Origin: Henriciella pelagia
Lineage (GTDB): Bacteria; Pseudomonadota; Alphaproteobacteria; Caulobacterales; Hyphomonadaceae
Assembly: GCF_002088945.1 (NCBI RefSeq)
Contig: NZ_NCSU01000016.1
Span: 1-64,000, forward strand
DNA length: 64,000 nucleotides
Direction: 5' to 3'
A model generated the notes under the pieces. That model made no database searches. It worked only from the letters and a program-made list of their open reading frames with translations, and was not told the DNA's origin. Shown here piece after piece: positions 46,372 through 56,708 of this stretch. Position 1 is the first letter of the stretch. The number at the start of each line of letters is the position of its first letter. The translations under genes and the position numbers were made by a program.

Positions 46372-47406
46372 ATGCTGGGGCAACAGATTCCCCTGTCCTG
46401 GGCCTGCCGTCAGGCCGCGCGTGCCGTTTCCAATGGCGTCTGCCTTGATGAGGTGTTTGACCGTTCGCTGATCTCGCCCAAATTCGGCGATGATCGCGAC
46501 CGCATATCCAGTTTGCAGATGACGCTTTTTCAAGCCGTGCTGGTTCAACAGACCAACGACTCCACCCACATGATGCTCCGTCACCGACTGGAGCCGGACA
46601 CCGGTCCTCTTGCCTTCCGCATATTGTTCGGTAGCACGAACCTCGAAGACGGATTGAACGCCGTCTCCCGCTTTTACCAGATGGCTTCGCGCTGCCTGCA
46701 GATTAAGCTTGCGACCGACGGACCGTACGCCTTTCTCGCTATTTGCGCAGATGAGAACAGCGATGCTGGTTGCCTGCAGGAAGACATACAGCTGATCTAT
46801 TTCTTCCTTGGCCTCAGTTCGTACCTGCAGCAGCCTCTTCCGGTGAGCTGGCTCGTCACACGTGATGCACAGCATATAAATCTCGGTGCGCGTCACTACG
46901 CCATCGGCTGCCCCGTTCGCCTGGGCGGCACCGCAGGTTTTGCCTTTCCACGCGAGCTCCTGTCCTGTCGCCCACCGCGCTCCAATGTGAACGAGTTCTT
47001 CTGGCATCCTCTGCACACTGCGCTTCGTCTGACCGAACTCGAAGACCCTGCGACGTTGAGCGACGGCGCTTCGAATCTCGACTTGCGGGTCCAGAAACTC
47101 GCAGCGGAGGAAGACATTGCGCCATCGACCTACCGGCGCCGTATGGCACAGACTGGTCAGAACTTCCGGGCGTATCGCGAGCGCATGCTCCTGCAGGCCG
47201 CAATGGCGCTCCTGCGCAACCAGCATTGGTGCATTGAAGCCGTCGCCGCAGAGCTTGGCTATGCTGATGCCCGGAGTTTTCGCAGGTTCATCAAGCGAGC
47301 GACAGGCAGGACGCCGAGTGACATCCGAAATGAAGCGGCTGCGGAAGTATCGCCGACTCTTGTATTCAAGCGCCTGGGTGAAACGCTTGAGGCAATGAGG
47401 GTGTAG
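46372..47406 (+). CDS. AraC-family regulator with arabinose-binding-like N-domain
   Basis: The 344-residue protein has the N-terminal domain typical of OruR/ArgR-like AraC regulators. The C-terminal helix-turn-helix pair reads IAPSTYRRRMAQTGQNFRAYRERMLLQAA and IEAVAAELGYADARSFRRFIKRATGRTPSDIR. GAGAGGA precedes the ATG at 46372; an in-frame ATG at 46330 lacks a site. It diverges from the TonB receptor and precedes the acyl-CoA dehydrogenase on the same strand, so both are plausible targets. The effector is unknown. Confidence 0.8.
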   Translation: MLGQQIPLSWACRQAARAVSNGVCLDEVFDRSLISPKFGDDRDRISSLQMTLFQAVLVQQTNDSTHMMLRHRLEPDTGPLAFRILFGSTNLEDGLNAVSRFYQMASRCLQIKLATDGPYAFLAICADENSDAGCLQEDIQLIYFFLGLSSYLQQPLPVSWLVTRDAQHINLGARHYAIGCPVRLGGTAGFAFPRELLSCRPPRSNVNEFFWHPLHTALRLTELEDPATLSDGASNLDLRVQKLAAEEDIAPSTYRRRMAQTGQNFRAYRERMLLQAAMALLRNQHWCIEAVAAELGYADARSFRRFIKRATGRTPSDIRNEAAAEVSPTLVFKRLGETLEAMRV

Positions 47407-47643
47407 CCAGTCCGGGCAGCGCCGCATTTGCACGGACGCTCCTGCGTGAAGCAAATTGCCCCATCAGCGCCTGAGCAGACTTCCTCTCCGCCAGACAGTC
47501 GCCCGGTTTTTCGACAATGTTCGCGCTCCCTACGCTCGCCAACATCGTCAGCGCAACAGCCTGGTCACTAGGTAATTGTCCCGATTGGCTGCCCTGACCC
47601 GCAATTGCACCCTGCCCGAAAGCGAGAGGGAAAGAGACGTACA

Positions 47644-48792
47644 ATGCAGGGCGCAACCAGATTTGCTCTTGAGCGTGAGCCGGCTAACGAGGCCCCGGTA
47701 CCAATGCGCGACTTTGCGTTCGAGGTAGATGATTTTCTGGCGCGTGACCTCACCGAAGACCTTCGAGATGCCGGGCGTCGGACCACCGGCCTGAAATCAG
47801 ACCCCGCCGCCTGCAAGGTCTGGCGCGAGCGGCTGCGTCGCAAGGGCTGGCTTGCTCCCTCCTGGCCGGTCGAGCATGGCGGCCCCGGCTGGACGGTCGA
47901 ACAGCGCCTCTACTTCGAACGCGCCTGCGCCGACAATGACGCGCCCGTCCTGATGTCGTCCGGCATCCGCACGATCGGCCCGCTGATCATGTCCATGGGA
48001 ACGCCGGAACAGAAGCATCGCTACCTGCCCGCAATCCTGTCTGGTCGCCATGAGTGGTGCCAGGGATTTTCCGAACCACAGGCCGGTTCCGACCTCACAG
48101 CGCTCGCCCTCAAAGCGGAGCTGGATGCAGACGATTTCATACTCAACGGCACGAAGCTCTGGACCAGCTTTGCGCAGACAGCCACGCACATGTTTCTCCT
48201 GGCCCGCAGCGACCGCAATTCCTCCGGCCGCGATGGCATCGTCTTCCTTCTCGTGGATCTCTCCTTGCCCGGTATCAAGGTACAGCCGATCAGGTGTATC
48301 GACGGATCTGCCGAAGTGAGCGAAGTCTTCTTCGACAATGTCCGCACGCCCGCTCGCGACAGGATTGCCGCTATCGGCGAGGGCTGGAAAGCCGCCCGCA
48401 AGCTAATGGAAATAGCCCGCTCCAACAACACCACGACCGGTGTCCTGCGCGCCGCCTGGCGCTCGGCAAAACGGCACGTTCTTGCGCTCGATATTCCGGA
48501 CGAGGCGCTCCTGTCCCGGCTCGCCAGGCTCGACGCCGACATTCAGGCATTCGAGGCGCTGGAAGGCCGGCTGGCATCTGGCCATCCATTCCTGAAACCA
48601 GCGTCGCGCGCCTCCCTCATCAAGCTGCGGGCGACCGAACTGCGTCAGCAGATCTCCGAAATCGGCCTTGCGGCCCAACCAAACCACCCCCTCGCCCAGA
48701 CGCAATATCTCTCGACACGAGCGGCAACCATCTATTCCGGCACCAGCGAAATCCACCGCAATGGCCTTGCCCACGCCATCGGATGCCCCTGA
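47644..48792 (+). CDS. Acyl-CoA dehydrogenase family protein
   Basis: The 382-residue flavoprotein has the acyl-CoA dehydrogenase order. The N-terminal helical domain carries KGWLAPSWPVEHGGPGW, the middle barrel has WCQGFSEPQAGSDL and LNGTKLWTSFAQ, and the C-terminal helical domain ends in IYSGTSEIHRNGLAHAIG. The catalytic base region (YSGTSEIHRN) is of the type seen in dehydrogenases of branched, steroid-side-chain or aromatic acyl-CoAs. GAGAGGGAAAGAG precedes the ATG. Its end lies 11 bases from the convergent ccoS stop. Substrate is unknown. Confidence 0.85.
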   Translation: MQGATRFALEREPANEAPVPMRDFAFEVDDFLARDLTEDLRDAGRRTTGLKSDPAACKVWRERLRRKGWLAPSWPVEHGGPGWTVEQRLYFERACADNDAPVLMSSGIRTIGPLIMSMGTPEQKHRYLPAILSGRHEWCQGFSEPQAGSDLTALALKAELDADDFILNGTKLWTSFAQTATHMFLLARSDRNSSGRDGIVFLLVDLSLPGIKVQPIRCIDGSAEVSEVFFDNVRTPARDRIAAIGEGWKAARKLMEIARSNNTTTGVLRAAWRSAKRHVLALDIPDEALLSRLARLDADIQAFEALEGRLASGHPFLKPASRASLIKLRATELRQQISEIGLAAQPNHPLAQTQYLSTRAATIYSGTSEIHRNGLAHAIGCP

Positions 48793-48803
48793 CACGAGAC
48801 CGT

Positions 48804-48968
48804 CTAATGCCGGTCAGGCAGGGGCCGGTCTTCGTTATCGGTTAGAATGCGCGCCGCATCGCCCTGCGGATCGTCGAACTGACCGGTCCTCACCGCCCAG
48901 ATGAAAGCGCCGAGCCCCGTCAGGCCGAGCAGGATTGCAACCGGGATCAGGAAGGTGAGCATCTCCAT
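48804..48968 (-). CDS. ccoS: cbb3 oxidase assembly protein CcoS
   Basis: A 54-residue frame starting MEMLTFLIPVAILLGLTGLG has one membrane helix, followed by FIWAVRTGQFDDPQGDAARIL. This is the classic CcoS/FixS signature. CcoS is needed for heme and copper insertion into the cbb3 oxidase. It follows ccoI by nine bases on the same strand, completing the ccoNOQPGHIS order. Confidence 0.9.
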   Translation of the reverse strand: MEMLTFLIPVAILLGLTGLGAFIWAVRTGQFDDPQGDAARILTDNEDRPLPDRH

Positions 48969-48977
48969 GTCTGCCTC

Positions 48978-51182
48978 CTATCGACCTGGCCGGAGCGCGT
49001 TCAGCGTCACAATCAGCGACGAGGCTGACATGGCAATCGCCGCGACCAGCGGTGTTGCGAAGCCTGCCACCGCAATCGGGACTGCGATCACATTATAGCC
49101 TGCTGCCAGCGCAAAATTCTGCAGCATACGGATTTTTGCGCCGCGCGCCGCGTCGATGACCCCCTCGATCGCGTCAAGGCCCGCACCGGTATAGACCGCA
49201 TCGCTTGCCGACTGGCTGACATCCATCGCACCACCCGGCGCGAGCGATGCGTGGGCAAGGGAGAGGGAGGCCGCATCATTCAGGCCATCCCCGATCATCA
49301 GAACCTTGCAGCCTTCCTCGCGCAGCTCTTCCAGACGGGCAACCTTGCTGGCCGGGCTCGCGCCGGCGCGCCAGTCACTGATGCCGAGCTGCCAGGCGAT
49401 ATCCGCAACGGCGCCCTCACTGTCGCCGGACAGGATTTCGAGGCCGGCCCCGCGTTTCTTCAGCGCTTCGGCGAGCTTGCCGGCTCCCGGCCGCAGCGCG
49501 TCTTCGAAGGCAAATCTGCGGGGCTCGGAATCGCCTTCGACATACCAGAGGCGCAACCGGCTCTCGCCCCGGACCTCTTCCGCGCCGACCCACTCAGCCG
49601 AGCCAAGTCTACAGACGACACCATCAATGTCCGCCTCAAGGCCAAGCCCTGGATGTTCCCTTACACCGGCCGCCACCTGCCCCGCCCCTGCTGCCGCCAC
49701 AACCGCACGGGAGAGTGGATGGCGAGAGGCCCTGGCCAGCCGCGCGGCTCGGGCAATGGCGTCGTCATCGTCATCAGTACGCACGAGCTGCGGTTCTCCA
49801 AGTGTCAAGGTGCCGGTCTTGTCGAAGACGACATGATCACATTCTGCGAGCCGCTCCAGCGCGTCGCCGGACTTCAGGAACACGCCTCTCCTGAACAGCC
49901 GCTCGGATGTGACGACCTGAACCACGGGCGCGGCAAGGGCCAGCGCGCACGGGCAGGTGATGATCAGTGTCGAGACGGCAATCATCAGCGCCTCGCGCAC
50001 GCCCGCCCCGGCAAGCACCCAGCCGATGAAAGTCAGCGCCGCCGTCGTATGGACGAGCGGGACGTAAAGCGAGACAGCCTTGTCCGCGATCCGTCGATAG
50101 GCCGAGCGGCGCTGTTCGCCCGCTTCCAGCATGCGGGCGATGTCGGACAGGAGAGAGTTTTCAGCGCTGCCAAGCGCGCGCCCCCTGAGCGGCTGCGAAA
50201 GGTTTACCGCGCCTGCATAGAGGCGCACGCCTGGCGCCACGGCCTGCGGCAGGCTTTCGCCGCTCACCATGCTCTCATCAGCCTCGCTGACACCTTCGAT
50301 GACCTCAAGATCGACCAGCACGCGCTCGCCCGGTGCAACCAGGATCGTGTCGCCGGGTGCGATGTCGCTTGCGCGGACGGACTGCGTCGTCCCATCCACG
50401 CCAATCCGTGTCGCGGAGCGAGCCTGCAGGGCTGCCAGTTCATGTGCAGCAGCGTGCGTCCGCCGACGTAATCTCGCATCGAGGAAACGGCCGATCAACA
50501 AGAAGAAGAGCAGCATGACCGTGGCGTCGAAATAGGCATGCTCCCCGCCGCGGATCGTCTCATGCACGCTGACGCTGAGGGCGAGGATCACGGCCAGCGA
50601 TATTGGCACGTCCATGTTGGCATGGCCCTTTTTCAGCACGCTCCAGGCCGAGCGGAAGAAGACACGGCCTGAAAACAGCGCTGCCGGCAGGGCAATCGCG
50701 CCGGAGATCGCATGCATGATGCGGCGCGTCGTCTCGCCCATCTCCCCATGGCCTGACCAGACAGAGACGGACAGCAGCATGACGTTCGCCGCCGCGAATG
50801 CGGCAACAGCCATGGCGATCAGCAAGCTGCGCTCTTCCGCCTTCGCGGCCGCATCGCCCGTATCCGGATCGAACGGCGCGGCACCATAGCCAAGATCCGT
50901 GACGGTCCGGGCAATCCGGTTGGCGTCAAGATCGCCCGTCCATTTCACTTCCATTCGGCCATTCGAGAGGTTTAGCCGGGCCTGCCGCACGCCCGGCAGT
51001 GCGTTCACCGCGCCTTCGATCTTCGACAGGCAACCGGCACATTTTGCCCCGCGCACAGAAAGGGAGAGAGACTTCTCGCCGCCCTTCTGCACAACGAAAG
51101 CGCCGACATCCCCGCTCGCCCCTTGGCCAACTGGCGCGAGCCCACTCGGGCAGCCTTGCTCTATCGGCCCCGCCAGTGTCAT
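48978..51182 (-). CDS. ccoI: Copper-exporting P-type ATPase CcoI (FixI)
   Basis: The 734-residue P1B-type ATPase delivers copper for cbb3 assembly. It has an N-terminal metal-binding CAGC (Cys48/Cys51), eight membrane segments including the CPC motif (TCPCALALAAP), the phosphorylation motif DKTGTLTLG, the HPLS motif and hinge GDGLNDAASL. Its ATG overlaps the ccoH stop (ATGA), so the two are translationally coupled. Length fits FixI. Confidence 0.92.
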   Translation of the reverse strand: MTLAGPIEQGCPSGLAPVGQGASGDVGAFVVQKGGEKSLSLSVRGAKCAGCLSKIEGAVNALPGVRQARLNLSNGRMEVKWTGDLDANRIARTVTDLGYGAAPFDPDTGDAAAKAEERSLLIAMAVAAFAAANVMLLSVSVWSGHGEMGETTRRIMHAISGAIALPAALFSGRVFFRSAWSVLKKGHANMDVPISLAVILALSVSVHETIRGGEHAYFDATVMLLFFLLIGRFLDARLRRRTHAAAHELAALQARSATRIGVDGTTQSVRASDIAPGDTILVAPGERVLVDLEVIEGVSEADESMVSGESLPQAVAPGVRLYAGAVNLSQPLRGRALGSAENSLLSDIARMLEAGEQRRSAYRRIADKAVSLYVPLVHTTAALTFIGWVLAGAGVREALMIAVSTLIITCPCALALAAPVVQVVTSERLFRRGVFLKSGDALERLAECDHVVFDKTGTLTLGEPQLVRTDDDDDAIARAARLARASRHPLSRAVVAAAGAGQVAAGVREHPGLGLEADIDGVVCRLGSAEWVGAEEVRGESRLRLWYVEGDSEPRRFAFEDALRPGAGKLAEALKKRGAGLEILSGDSEGAVADIAWQLGISDWRAGASPASKVARLEELREEGCKVLMIGDGLNDAASLSLAHASLAPGGAMDVSQSASDAVYTGAGLDAIEGVIDAARGAKIRMLQNFALAAGYNVIAVPIAVAGFATPLVAAIAMSASSLIVTLNALRPGR

Positions 51183-51679
51183 CTCAGCACGATCTCCTTG
51201 CGCGCCGTCGCCGCCGGTGTGCCATCGGCCCTGCGCGCATCGATCAGTATCTCCCAGCGGCCGCTGTCCAGCGCAGGCAGTTCGGCCTCATACCGTCCTG
51301 TGCTGCCCGCCCGCTGTAGCGTGAGCACGACATCATCCGTATCCGTCACAGCCCGGCGCAGCGTCGCCTCGACGTCCAGCGTCGACACGTTCGGGGCGGC
51401 TTCGGATGCCAGTTCAACGACCAGCCTGCCACCTTCGACACCGGCCCGCACCGTCCAGCCGGCTTCGGCCTGCGCACGGCGCGCTTCCAGCGTCGCATTG
51501 TAATCGAGCCCCTGGACATAGCTCTTTTTGACGTCCTCGCCGGGAAAGCTTGTAATCGCGGAATAGAGAAACACGCCATTCACCGCGAACATCACACCGA
51601 AGAAGCCAAGCATGATGAGGAGGACGTGCCAGCCTTTCAGCTTGGCGTCCGGCCCTTGCCTGTATTGCGCTGCGGCCAT
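51179..51679 (-). CDS. ccoH: CcoH (FixH) assembly protein
   Basis: The 166-residue protein has one N-terminal membrane helix (GWHVLLIMLGFFGVMFAVNGVFLYSAI), then the FixH domain with SYVQGLDYNATLEARRAQAEAGW. CcoH stabilises the cbb3 complex during assembly. It sits between ccoG and ccoI with ATGA coupling to the latter. Confidence 0.88.
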   Translation of the reverse strand: MAAAQYRQGPDAKLKGWHVLLIMLGFFGVMFAVNGVFLYSAITSFPGEDVKKSYVQGLDYNATLEARRAQAEAGWTVRAGVEGGRLVVELASEAAPNVSTLDVEATLRRAVTDTDDVVLTLQRAGSTGRYEAELPALDSGRWEILIDARRADGTPAATARKEIVLR

Positions 51680-51681
51680 GA

Positions 51682-53139
51682 TCAGTCTCCCGGTGCCATG
51701 AAGCTGGTGCGATTTGTGTGGACCTCGCCGGAAGCGACATCCGTCAGGACGAGCGTAAAATACCGGCGGCCATTTGCGCTGGCACTAGGTACTGTTACGA
51801 GGAGCCGGTAGCGATCCACACCATTCGCTGCGACCGGCAGGACAAGCTCGCCATCAGCGCCGCGCTCAAGGCCGACAACTTCCAGCTCCAGCCCGTCTAT
51901 CCCAAGCGTTTCGACAGCGAGGTCACGTGTCTCGCCAGACTTGTTGACGAGCTTCAGGGCATAGCCATTGCGGATGTCACCATTCGACAGCTCAATGTAA
52001 GGCGGCGAGCGGTCCTTGAGCACATTGATTTCGAATGTCCCGCGATTGAAGAGGCCGAACGCCATCAGACCGGCAATGCCGACCATCAGCACGGTATAGA
52101 GTATAGTCCGTGGGCGGATGAGCCGATACCTGGCCTTCTGCCCGCTTGCACGGCAGGCGACCGCCGTATCGGTATCATAGGCGATCAGGCCCGTCGGCCG
52201 CCCGATCTTTTTCATCATGTCATCGCACGCATCGATACAGAGCGCGCAATGGATGCATTCAAGCTGCGGCCCGTCGCGGATATCGATACCGACAGGACAA
52301 ACCTGAACACACTGCTTGCAGTCGATACAGTCGCCCCGCCCATCCCAGCTCTCACCCTTGCGGTGCGGCCCGCGCGGCTCGCCGCGGTCATAGCGATAGG
52401 TGACGTTGAGCGCGTCCTCATCGGTCAGCGCGGCCTGAATACGTGGCCACGGGCAGAGATAGGTGCAGACCTGCTCGCGCATCGTCCCGGCAAGCGCATA
52501 GGTCGTGAAGGTCAGCACGCCAGCAAACCAGTAGGCCGAGAGCGGCGCTTCGCCAATGAAGAAGGTCTGCGCGATCATCTGCGCGTCATGGAAGTAGAGG
52601 ATGAACGCCCCGCCCGTCAGGAAAGCGATGATCAGCCACACACTATGCTTGCCGATCTTGCGCGCAGCCTTTCCGACACTCCAGGGTGCCCTGTCGAGCC
52701 GCATCCGCTTGGCGCGGTCGCCTTCGAACGCCCGCTCCACCCAGATGTAGAGATCCGTCCACACAGTCTGCGGACAGGCATAGCCGCACCAGACCCGCCC
52801 GAACAGCGACGTCACGAGGAACAGGCCAACCGCCGCCAGGATCATCAGGCCGGCAAGGTAGTACGCCTCCTGCGGCCAGATCTCGATGCCGAAGAAGAAG
52901 AACCGCTCCCCTGCAAAATCCGCTAGCACAGCCTGGTTCGGCGCGCCCTCTCCTCTCTCCCAGCGCAGCCAGGGGATCAGGTAGTAGATGCAGAGCGCCA
53001 CCGCCATCGCCGCCCACTTTACCGTCCGGAACTTGCCATGAGCGAGCTTCGGGTAGACCTGCTTGCGCCTGGAATAGAGATCCTGCGCCGGAGGGGGCGG
53101 CGGCGGCGACTTTGAAGAGATGAGGGTAATGCGGCTCAT
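51682..53139 (-). CDS. ccoG: CcoG (FixG) polyferredoxin
   Basis: The 485-residue protein has membrane helices from about residue 40 with WCGYACPQTVW and CTYLCPWPRIQ. Two [4Fe-4S] motifs lie in CIDCKQCVQVCPVGIDIRDG and CIHCALCIDACDDMMKKIG, and a C-terminal immunoglobulin-like domain follows. CcoG acts in copper reduction for cbb3 assembly. It starts 11 bases after the ccoP stop. The polyproline run near the N-terminus is unusual but does not affect domains. Confidence 0.92.
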   Translation of the reverse strand: MSRITLISSKSPPPPPPAQDLYSRRKQVYPKLAHGKFRTVKWAAMAVALCIYYLIPWLRWERGEGAPNQAVLADFAGERFFFFGIEIWPQEAYYLAGLMILAAVGLFLVTSLFGRVWCGYACPQTVWTDLYIWVERAFEGDRAKRMRLDRAPWSVGKAARKIGKHSVWLIIAFLTGGAFILYFHDAQMIAQTFFIGEAPLSAYWFAGVLTFTTYALAGTMREQVCTYLCPWPRIQAALTDEDALNVTYRYDRGEPRGPHRKGESWDGRGDCIDCKQCVQVCPVGIDIRDGPQLECIHCALCIDACDDMMKKIGRPTGLIAYDTDTAVACRASGQKARYRLIRPRTILYTVLMVGIAGLMAFGLFNRGTFEINVLKDRSPPYIELSNGDIRNGYALKLVNKSGETRDLAVETLGIDGLELEVVGLERGADGELVLPVAANGVDRYRLLVTVPSASANGRRYFTLVLTDVASGEVHTNRTSFMAPGD

Positions 53140-53150
53140 GACGCGGCGCC

Positions 53151-54038
53151 TTATTCGCCGCCACCAAGCGAGTGGACATAGACCGCCAGCGACTTGATCG
53201 TTGCATCGTCGAGGCGACCGCCCCAGGCCGGCATGTGAGCGTTCCGCGCATTGTAGACGGTCGTGTAGATCTCCCTCTCAGAGCCGCCGAACAGCCACTC
53301 ATGGTCGGTGAGATCTGGCGCGCCGAGCGTGCGATCACCTGTGCCATCAACGCCGTGACAGCTGGCGCATTGCGATGCGAACGTCTCCGCCCCGCGTGCC
53401 GCACTTGCCGCATCATGCGCTTCCTTGCCCGCTATCGTCATGACGTGCGCGACCACATCATCGATCTGCGCGCTGGTGAGCAGGCGGTCCTTGCCAAAGG
53501 CCGGCATGAGCGAAAATCGCGTGTCGACATCGTCCTCATGCCGGATGCCGTGGCGCAGTGTGTACTCGATGCCATCCAGCGTGCCGTCCCACAGCCAGAC
53601 ATCGTCGGCCAGCGTCGGATAGCCCTTCGCCCCGCGACCACCCGCGCCATGACAGGTCGCGCAATTATCGCCAAAGGCGCTCTCGCCCGCCGCCATCGCA
53701 AACTGTTGCAGGGTGCGGTCGGTCTCGATCTCTTCGAGGCTCGCCTCGACAAGCGCCGAGCCAGCCGCCATGCGCTCTGTCCGCAGCTCTGCGATCTGCG
53801 CGGCGACAACATCTCGGTCGGAGTGGTTGCTGATCCCCCGCGTATTGGTGCCAAGCCCGGGCAGCGCCGGAATGGCCGGCATCACCACCATGTAGACCAG
53901 CGAGATCGCAATGGTGGCGTACCAGATATACAGCCACCAGCGCGGCAGCGGATTGTTCAGCTCCTTGATGCCGTCCCATTCATGGCCGGTGGTTTCGACC
54001 CCGGTCGGCTGATCGATATCCTTGGTGTGATCACTCAT
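53151..54038 (-). CDS. ccoP: cbb3 oxidase diheme subunit CcoP
   Basis: The 295-residue subunit has an N-terminal cytoplasmic segment, one membrane helix (WWLYIWYATIAISLVYMVVMP) and two cytochrome c domains with CATCH and CASCH heme sites. Distal ligand methionines are likely in LMPAFG and HMPAWGG. The start at 54038 fits because ccoQ ends inside it (8-base overlap); an open extension to 54113 is rejected. Confidence 0.93.
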   Translation of the reverse strand: MSDHTKDIDQPTGVETTGHEWDGIKELNNPLPRWWLYIWYATIAISLVYMVVMPAIPALPGLGTNTRGISNHSDRDVVAAQIAELRTERMAAGSALVEASLEEIETDRTLQQFAMAAGESAFGDNCATCHGAGGRGAKGYPTLADDVWLWDGTLDGIEYTLRHGIRHEDDVDTRFSLMPAFGKDRLLTSAQIDDVVAHVMTIAGKEAHDAASAARGAETFASQCASCHGVDGTGDRTLGAPDLTDHEWLFGGSEREIYTTVYNARNAHMPAWGGRLDDATIKSLAVYVHSLGGGE

Positions 54039-54192
54039 CTCCGGGCTCCCGGTCTGTAAGGGGAAGATTGGCAGCCTCGTCGAACCGTCTCTGGTTGCGG
54101 GGCCACAGCGCATAGGCCAGCACGACAGCGAAGATCGCGACGAAATAGATAAGCCCGCCTGTCTGCGCGAAGCTGGAAAGCATCTCGTACAT
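54031..54192 (-). CDS. ccoQ: cbb3 oxidase subunit CcoQ
   Basis: A 53-residue frame starting MYEMLSSFAQTGGLIYFVAI has one membrane helix and the typical YALWPRNQRRFDEAANLPL tail. This is CcoQ, a small subunit that protects the complex. It begins three bases after ccoO and overlaps ccoP by eight bases. Confidence 0.9.
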   Translation of the reverse strand: MYEMLSSFAQTGGLIYFVAIFAVVLAYALWPRNQRRFDEAANLPLTDREPGDE

Positions 54193-54194
54193 GG

Positions 54195-54962
54195 CTATCT
54201 CCGGTTCATGAGGTCGCCGGCTTCATAAGTGGAGAAATCCACCAGCGTGCCGGTCATCTGAAGGTAGGCGACGAGTGCATCCATCTCGGTGATGCGGTCA
54301 GGGTCCATGTCATAGTCCCGGATCTGGACCGTGCCTTCACGCCCTGCGGCCTCGGTGTATCGGGCCACCAGCGCGTCCTGCTCGTCGAAATAGATGTCCG
54401 GATCGACCTGGGCGCGCAGGTCCATCTCCGCGTTCTCGATCATTTCATCGGTATACGGAACACCGACCATGCGCAGCGCCTTGAGGTCATCGCCGATATG
54501 ATCGAAGTCGAGCTTTTTCTCTGCCAGGAAGGCGTAGGGCGGCATGATCGATTCCGGTACCAGGGCGCGCGGATCGATCAGATGGTCGACATGCCACTCG
54601 TCAGAATACTTGCCGCCAACGCGCGCGAGATCCGGCCCGGTCCGTTTCGACCCCCACTGGAACGGGTGGTCATACATCGACTCCGCCGCCAGCGAGTAAT
54701 GGCCATAGCGTTCCACCTCGTCGCGCAGCGGGCGCACCATCTGCGAGTGGCAGACATAACAACCCTCGCGAATGTAGATGTTGCGGCCTGCCACTTCGAG
54801 CGGCGTATAGGGGCGCATCCCCTCAACCTTCTCGATGGTGTTCTCCATGTAGAAGAGCGGCGCCATCTGGATGATCCCGCCAATCGAGACCGTGATCAGG
54901 ATACCGATGGTGAGCAGGAGCGAGTGACGCTCGAGCACACCGTGATTGTTCATGAGTCCCAT
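54195..54962 (-). CDS. ccoO: cbb3 oxidase monoheme subunit CcoO
   Basis: The 255-residue membrane-anchored cytochrome c has an N-terminal helix and heme motif [12 protein letters not shown], then [39 protein letters not shown]. The axial methionine is likely in SIMPPYAFL. It passes electrons to CcoN. It starts 11 bases after ccoN. Confidence 0.94.
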   Translation of the reverse strand: MGLMNNHGVLERHSLLLTIGILITVSIGGIIQMAPLFYMENTIEKVEGMRPYTPLEVAGRNIYIREGCYVCHSQMVRPLRDEVERYGHYSLAAESMYDHPFQWGSKRTGPDLARVGGKYSDEWHVDHLIDPRALVPESIMPPYAFLAEKKLDFDHIGDDLKALRMVGVPYTDEMIENAEMDLRAQVDPDIYFDEQDALVARYTEAAGREGTVQIRDYDMDPDRITEMDALVAYLQMTGTLVDFSTYEAGDLMNRR

Positions 54963-54973
54963 CTCACGAGCTC

Positions 54974-56653
54974 CTATTCGGCAGGTTGGAGGGCAGCAGC
55001 GGCGGGCGGATTGCTGGCCGCGGGCGCGCTGTCTGGCTGATTGATCCGCTCATGCCCGAGGGCGGTGCGGACCAGATTGTAGAACATGATCACGGCGCCG
55101 GCGAAGTAGAGCAGGCCCCCGGCCATGCGGATGATGTAGCTGATATGCTTGGCTTCGACGGTCTCCACGAAGCTGTATTCGAGGAAGCCGAACTCATTAT
55201 AGGCGCGCCACATCAGGCCTTCGGTGATCCCGGCGAACCACATCGACACCATGTAGAAGACGATGCCGATGGTCGCGAGCCAGAAATGCCACTCGACGAG
55301 TGCGACGGAGTAGAGGCTTTTGCGCTTCCACAGCCACTGGGCGAGACAGTAGAGCGCGCCGAAGGAGATGAAGCCAACCCAGCCGAGCGCGCCAGAATGC
55401 ACGTGACCGATCCCCCATTCAGTATAGTGGCTGAGCGAGTTCACCGCCCGCACCGACATGAGCGGCCCCTCAAAGGTCGACATGCCATAGAAGGCGAGCG
55501 AAACGACCATCATCCGGACGACAGGGTCGGTGCGCAGCTTGTCCCAGGCGCCTGACAGGGTCATCACGCCATTGATCATCCCGCCCCAGCTCGGCATCCA
55601 CAGCATGATCGAGAAGGTCATGCCGAGGGTCTGCGCCCATTGTGGCAACGCGGTGTAGTGAAGGTGGTGCGGGCCGGCCCAGATATAGATGAAGATCAGC
55701 GACCAGAAGTGCACGATGGAGAGCCGGTAGGAATAGACCGGCCGGTTCACCCGTTTCGGGATGAAGTAATACATGATGGCGAGGAAGCCGGTCGTCAGGA
55801 AGAAGCCGACGGCATTGTGGCCATACCACCACTGCGTCAGCGCATCCTGCACGCCCGAGAAGAGCTGGTAGCTCTTCGACGAAGCGAGGTTCACCGGCAG
55901 CGAAAGATTGTTGACGATGTGCAGCATCGCAATTGTCACGATGAAGGACAGATAGAACCAGTTAGCCACATAGATGTGCGGCTCTTTCCGCTTCCAGAGC
56001 GTGCCCAGGAAAACGAGCAGATAGGCGACCCAGACAATGGTCAGCCAGAGATCGGCATACCATTCAGGCTCGGCATATTCCTTCGACTGGGTGATCCCCA
56101 TCAGATAGCCGGTGCCGGCAATCAGGATGAAGAGCTGGTACCCCCAATAGACAAACCAGGGGAGCATGCCGCCAAACAGTCGCGCCCGCGTGGTGCGCTG
56201 GACAACGTAGAAACTGGTCGCCAGCAGCACGTTCCCACCGAACGCAAAGATCACCGCTGAGGTGTGCAGCGGACGCAGGCGTCCGAAATTCGTCCAGCCC
56301 CATTCCTCGAAATAGAAGAGGTTCGGCCAGGTCAGCTGGCAGGCGATGAGAATGCCGACCAGGAAGCCGGCGATCGCCCAGAACATGGAGGCGAATACGC
56401 CCATCTTGACCAGCGTGTCTTCGTATTTCGTCTCATCGAACGGATCGCGCGTGCCGAGCTTGCCAGCCCACATTCCCGTCGCGACGAGCCAGACAATCGT
56501 TGCCGCCAGGAACATCAGGGCATGCACGCCCATCATCCGGTCAGTCGCGTTCGCCGCGATGTAGAGAGACAGGATGGCGAACAGGCCGACAATGCCTGAA
56601 ACAATCCATGTACTCTGATCGGCTCCGCCTCTTTTGAGTGCGAGACTGCTCAC
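54974..56653 (-). CDS. ccoN: cbb3 oxidase catalytic subunit CcoN
   Basis: The 559-residue heme-copper oxidase subunit has about 14 membrane segments. Conserved histidines lie in [17 protein letters not shown] (heme b), [17 protein letters not shown] (copper B) and [14 protein letters not shown], and heme ligands in [17 protein letters not shown]. It is the oxygen-reducing, proton-pumping subunit of the high-affinity terminal oxidase used at low oxygen. Translation appears to start at GTG with GAGGGGAT before it. It is first of the ccoNOQPGHIS operon. Confidence 0.95.
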   Translation of the reverse strand: MSSLALKRGGADQSTWIVSGIVGLFAILSLYIAANATDRMMGVHALMFLAATIVWLVATGMWAGKLGTRDPFDETKYEDTLVKMGVFASMFWAIAGFLVGILIACQLTWPNLFYFEEWGWTNFGRLRPLHTSAVIFAFGGNVLLATSFYVVQRTTRARLFGGMLPWFVYWGYQLFILIAGTGYLMGITQSKEYAEPEWYADLWLTIVWVAYLLVFLGTLWKRKEPHIYVANWFYLSFIVTIAMLHIVNNLSLPVNLASSKSYQLFSGVQDALTQWWYGHNAVGFFLTTGFLAIMYYFIPKRVNRPVYSYRLSIVHFWSLIFIYIWAGPHHLHYTALPQWAQTLGMTFSIMLWMPSWGGMINGVMTLSGAWDKLRTDPVVRMMVVSLAFYGMSTFEGPLMSVRAVNSLSHYTEWGIGHVHSGALGWVGFISFGALYCLAQWLWKRKSLYSVALVEWHFWLATIGIVFYMVSMWFAGITEGLMWRAYNEFGFLEYSFVETVEAKHISYIIRMAGGLLYFAGAVIMFYNLVRTALGHERINQPDSAPAASNPPAAAALQPAE

Positions 56654-56708
56654 GTTTCAGATCCCCTCTTCTCTCGCCGTTGCAACAGCCATCCGGCTGG
56701 GCACGCGG

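Noticed and set aside
49251-50471. A 406-residue plus-strand frame antisense to ccoI
   Set aside because: It is a shadow of the P-type ATPase gene and shows no protein motifs of its own.
51718-52926. A 402-residue plus-strand frame antisense to ccoG
   Set aside because: CcoG on the minus strand has intact iron-sulfur motifs and operon context; the opposite frame does not resemble a protein family.
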